DNA from: Parerythrobacter jejuensis
Lineage (GTDB): Bacteria; Pseudomonadota; Alphaproteobacteria; Sphingomonadales; Sphingomonadaceae
Length of the DNA stretch: 64,000 nucleotides
NCBI RefSeq assembly: GCF_039536765.1
Contig: NZ_BAAAZF010000001.1
Span: 2,625,501 to 2,689,500 of the forward strand
Reading direction: 5' to 3'
A model generated the notes under the pieces. That model was not told the DNA's origin. It made no database searches and saw nothing but the letters and a program-made list of their open reading frames with translations. This document shows, in pieces, positions 62,358 through 64,000 of this stretch. Position 1 is the stretch's first letter; each line of letters begins with the position of its first letter. The position numbers and the translations under genes are program-made.

Positions 62358-63262
62358 GACTAGCGATAACGGGGGGGACCGGCTTTGTCGGGCAGGCGCT
62401 GGTCGACCTGGTCGAAACACGCAGCATCAAGATGCGCTCGCTTGCGCGCTCGATCCCGGACAAACGTCGAGGCGTGGACTGGGTACAAGGTGATCTGGCC
62501 AACACAGTTGCGCTCGCCAAGCTAGTCGATGGGGTGGATGCGGTCATCCATATTGCCGGACAGGTTCGCGCGCGCGATCCGCAAGAATTCGAAGCGGCCA
62601 ACGTGACGGGAACGCTCAATGTAGTGGAAGCGGCGCTAGAAGCGAAGGTGCCGCGCTTTGTTTTTGTATCCTCGCTCGCAGCACGGGAGCCTGCATTGTC
62701 CCGCTACGGCGCGTCCAAGCTTCGGGCCGAGAAACTGGTGGCAGCAAGTGGGCTCGACTGGACGATCATCCGCCCTCCGGCTGTTTATGGTCCGCGCGAC
62801 GGGGAAATGCTCGACTTGTTTGAAATGGCCAGCATGGGTGTCGTCCCGATGCCCAAGCAGGGGCACACCTCGCTGATTCATGTTGGCGATCTGGCGCGCC
62901 TGCTTCTGGCGGTATTGCCCAGCGACGACGACACTACGAGCAAGATATTCGAACCCGATGATGGCCGACCCGGCGGGTGGGAGCATCGTGACCTGGCACT
63001 CGCGATTGGCTGGGCGATGGGCAAGAAACCGTTCGTGCCCAGGCTGTCTCGCGGCGTCTTGGGATTTGCAGCAAGGATGGATGGTCTGCTGCGGCGTGAC
63101 GGGGCTAAACTCACACCAGACCGGGTCGGCTATATGTGCCATCCGGACTGGGTCTCTTCGCCAGACGCCAAGCCGGATGCCGCCCTATGGGTGCCCAAGA
63201 TACCCACGCGGGACGGCCTCAAAGCGACTGCCAAATGGTACAAGGATCGCGGCTGGGTCTGA
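62354..63262 (+). CDS. NAD(P)-dependent epimerase/dehydratase-like protein
   Basis: 302 residues. Extended SDR/NAD(P)-binding family: LAITGGTGFVGQALVDLV dinucleotide loop, VDAVIHIAGQVRARDPQEFE, FVFVSSLAAREPALSRYGAS with Tyr-x3-Lys (YGASKLRAEK), and IIRPPAVYGPRDGEML. This resembles NDUFA9/complex I-associated or quinone-related proteins of alphaproteobacteria as well as sugar epimerases. Substrate unknown. ATGA overlap with proB indicates a shared transcript. Confidence 0.88.
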   Translation: MRLAITGGTGFVGQALVDLVETRSIKMRSLARSIPDKRRGVDWVQGDLANTVALAKLVDGVDAVIHIAGQVRARDPQEFEAANVTGTLNVVEAALEAKVPRFVFVSSLAAREPALSRYGASKLRAEKLVAASGLDWTIIRPPAVYGPRDGEMLDLFEMASMGVVPMPKQGHTSLIHVGDLARLLLAVLPSDDDTTSKIFEPDDGRPGGWEHRDLALAIGWAMGKKPFVPRLSRGVLGFAARMDGLLRRDGAKLTPDRVGYMCHPDWVSSPDAKPDAALWVPKIPTRDGLKATAKWYKDRGWV

Positions 63263-63266
63263 CCGG

Positions 63267-64000
63267 TCAGAAAGCCGGATCGTAACCCGGTGGCAAATCG
63301 CCATCCGCGTCGTTTGTGCCGGGCACGTGGATACCGCACTCGGTCTTGTCCCAGCCTTTCCATCTGCCGGAGCGGGGGTCTTCGCCTGGCGCGACCTTGC
63401 TGGTGCAGGGGGAGCAGCCGATTGATGGATAGCCCTGTTCGACCAGTGGATGGCGGGGCAGATCATGCTCTTCGAAATAGGCCTGAATACGTTCTGCATC
63501 CCAATCGATCAGCGGATTGATCTTGAGGCGGCCCTGGGCATCGGATGTATCGATTTCAAACCGTGGCAGATTGGCGCGCGTGCTGCTCTGAAAGGCTTTG
63601 CGACCGGTGAAACTGGCATCGTATCCAGCGAGAGCCTTTGCCAGCGGCTTGACCTTGCGGATTTCGCAGCAACCGTCGGGATCGTATGACCAGCGCAGGC
63701 CCGTTTCGTCCTTGGCCGCCAATTCTTCCACCTCGGGAACAAGATTGATCAGATTAGTCAGCCTGAAGCGCTTCACCAGTTCGTCGCGATAGGCCAGCGT
63801 TTCGGGGAAATGTTTGCCGGTTTCGAGAAACAGAACCGGCAGATCGGGTTCGACCTGTGCGATCAAATGCAGCAAGACAGCGCTTTCCGCGCCAAAGCTC
63901 GAAACGGTGGTAACATTGCCAGCCAAGCCGGCCTGGATCACCGAATTGAGCAGAGGTAGCGTTTCTGCATCTTCAAACATCGCGTTCAGGCGATCAGCAT
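63267..64000 (-). CDS. cysH: Phosphoadenylyl/adenylyl-sulfate reductase, probably cut by window edge
   Basis: Reduces APS or PAPS to sulfite in assimilatory sulfate reduction. The iron-sulfur type is shown by DGCCEIRKVKPLAKAL and IGCSPCTSKV (two Cys pairs) and the catalytic KTECGIHVP near the end; this favours APS as substrate. VSSFGAESAVLLHLIAQ is the nucleotide loop. An ATG at 63980 would give 237 residues, but the frame stays open to the window edge with ADRLNAMFEDA, which looks like conserved N-terminal sequence, so the true start is probably outside. The other sulfate genes are not visible. Confidence 0.93.
   Translation of the reverse strand, partial: ADRLNAMFEDAETLPLLNSVIQAGLAGNVTTVSSFGAESAVLLHLIAQVEPDLPVLFLETGKHFPETLAYRDELVKRFRLTNLINLVPEVEELAAKDETGLRWSYDPDGCCEIRKVKPLAKALAGYDASFTGRKAFQSSTRANLPRFEIDTSDAQGRLKINPLIDWDAERIQAYFEEHDLPRHPLVEQGYPSIGCSPCTSKVAPGEDPRSGRWKGWDKTECGIHVPGTNDADGDLPPGYDPAF

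Overview
The window is about 64 kb of GC-rich, densely packed chromosome from an alphaproteobacterium, most likely Sphingomonadales and probably the Erythrobacteraceae. This placement is inferred from gene content and order: argS-SPOR-nagZ-scpA-scpB-tatABC, bpt-tamA-tamB, a complete mra/mur/fts cluster, a meso-DAP type MurE, short type-2 ArgC, CcrM-style GATTC sites before ftsZ, and an FtsZ with a long acidic linker. It opens inside argS and closes inside cysH. I see no tRNA, rRNA, insertion sequence, prophage, CRISPR array or defence island. It reads as core chromosome, and no clearly new multi-gene system stands out.

Layout. 1-6.6 kb (+): argS, a SPOR-domain membrane protein, nagZ, scpA/scpB (chromosome condensation) and tatA/B/C, closed by a bidirectional terminator. 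6.7-10.1 kb (-): two tiny related membrane proteins with acidic tails, a secreted amidohydrolase and a hydroxyisobutyrate-dehydrogenase-type enzyme. 10.2-19.7 kb (+): threonine dehydratase, bpt, the outer-membrane assembly pair tamA/tamB, then a small XRE repressor coupled to a six-helix membrane protein behind a striking operator array. 19.7-20.9 kb: a TetR regulator divergent from a DUF417 membrane protein, with two matching operator-like boxes between them. 21.0-25.8 kb (-): glnB-glnA, argC, an orphan SH3 protein and an M17 aminopeptidase. 25.8-35.3 kb: mixed single genes (DUF3298 lipoprotein, map, ccmA/ccmB, phhB, an SDR, an S9 peptidase, an AlkA-type glycosylase, ferredoxin, cysteine synthase, and two unknown envelope-type genes).

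35.5-54.5 kb (+): the full division and cell-wall cluster mraZ-rsmH-ftsL-ftsI-murE-murF-mraY-murD-ftsW-murG-murC-murB-ddl-ftsQ-ftsA-ftsZ. It encodes peptidoglycan precursor synthesis from UDP-MurNAc to lipid II, plus the septal synthase and the Z-ring. Nearly every junction is a stop/start overlap. ftsZ has its own upstream gap with a perfect DnaA box and two GATTC sites.

54.6-64 kb: a TPR-SPOR secreted protein, a YbjN protein, proC, a BI-1 family protein, a Pro/Ala-rich lipoprotein, obgE, proB, an NAD(P)-binding epimerase-like protein and, on the minus strand, cysH. proB and proC, both for proline synthesis, lie in the same region but not in one operon.

The points most worth a second look are the XRE/membrane-protein operator array, the TetR/DUF417 boxes, the twin small acidic-tailed membrane proteins, an SH3 protein that looks like a C40 peptidase without its catalytic domain, and the cell-cycle signals in front of ftsZ.
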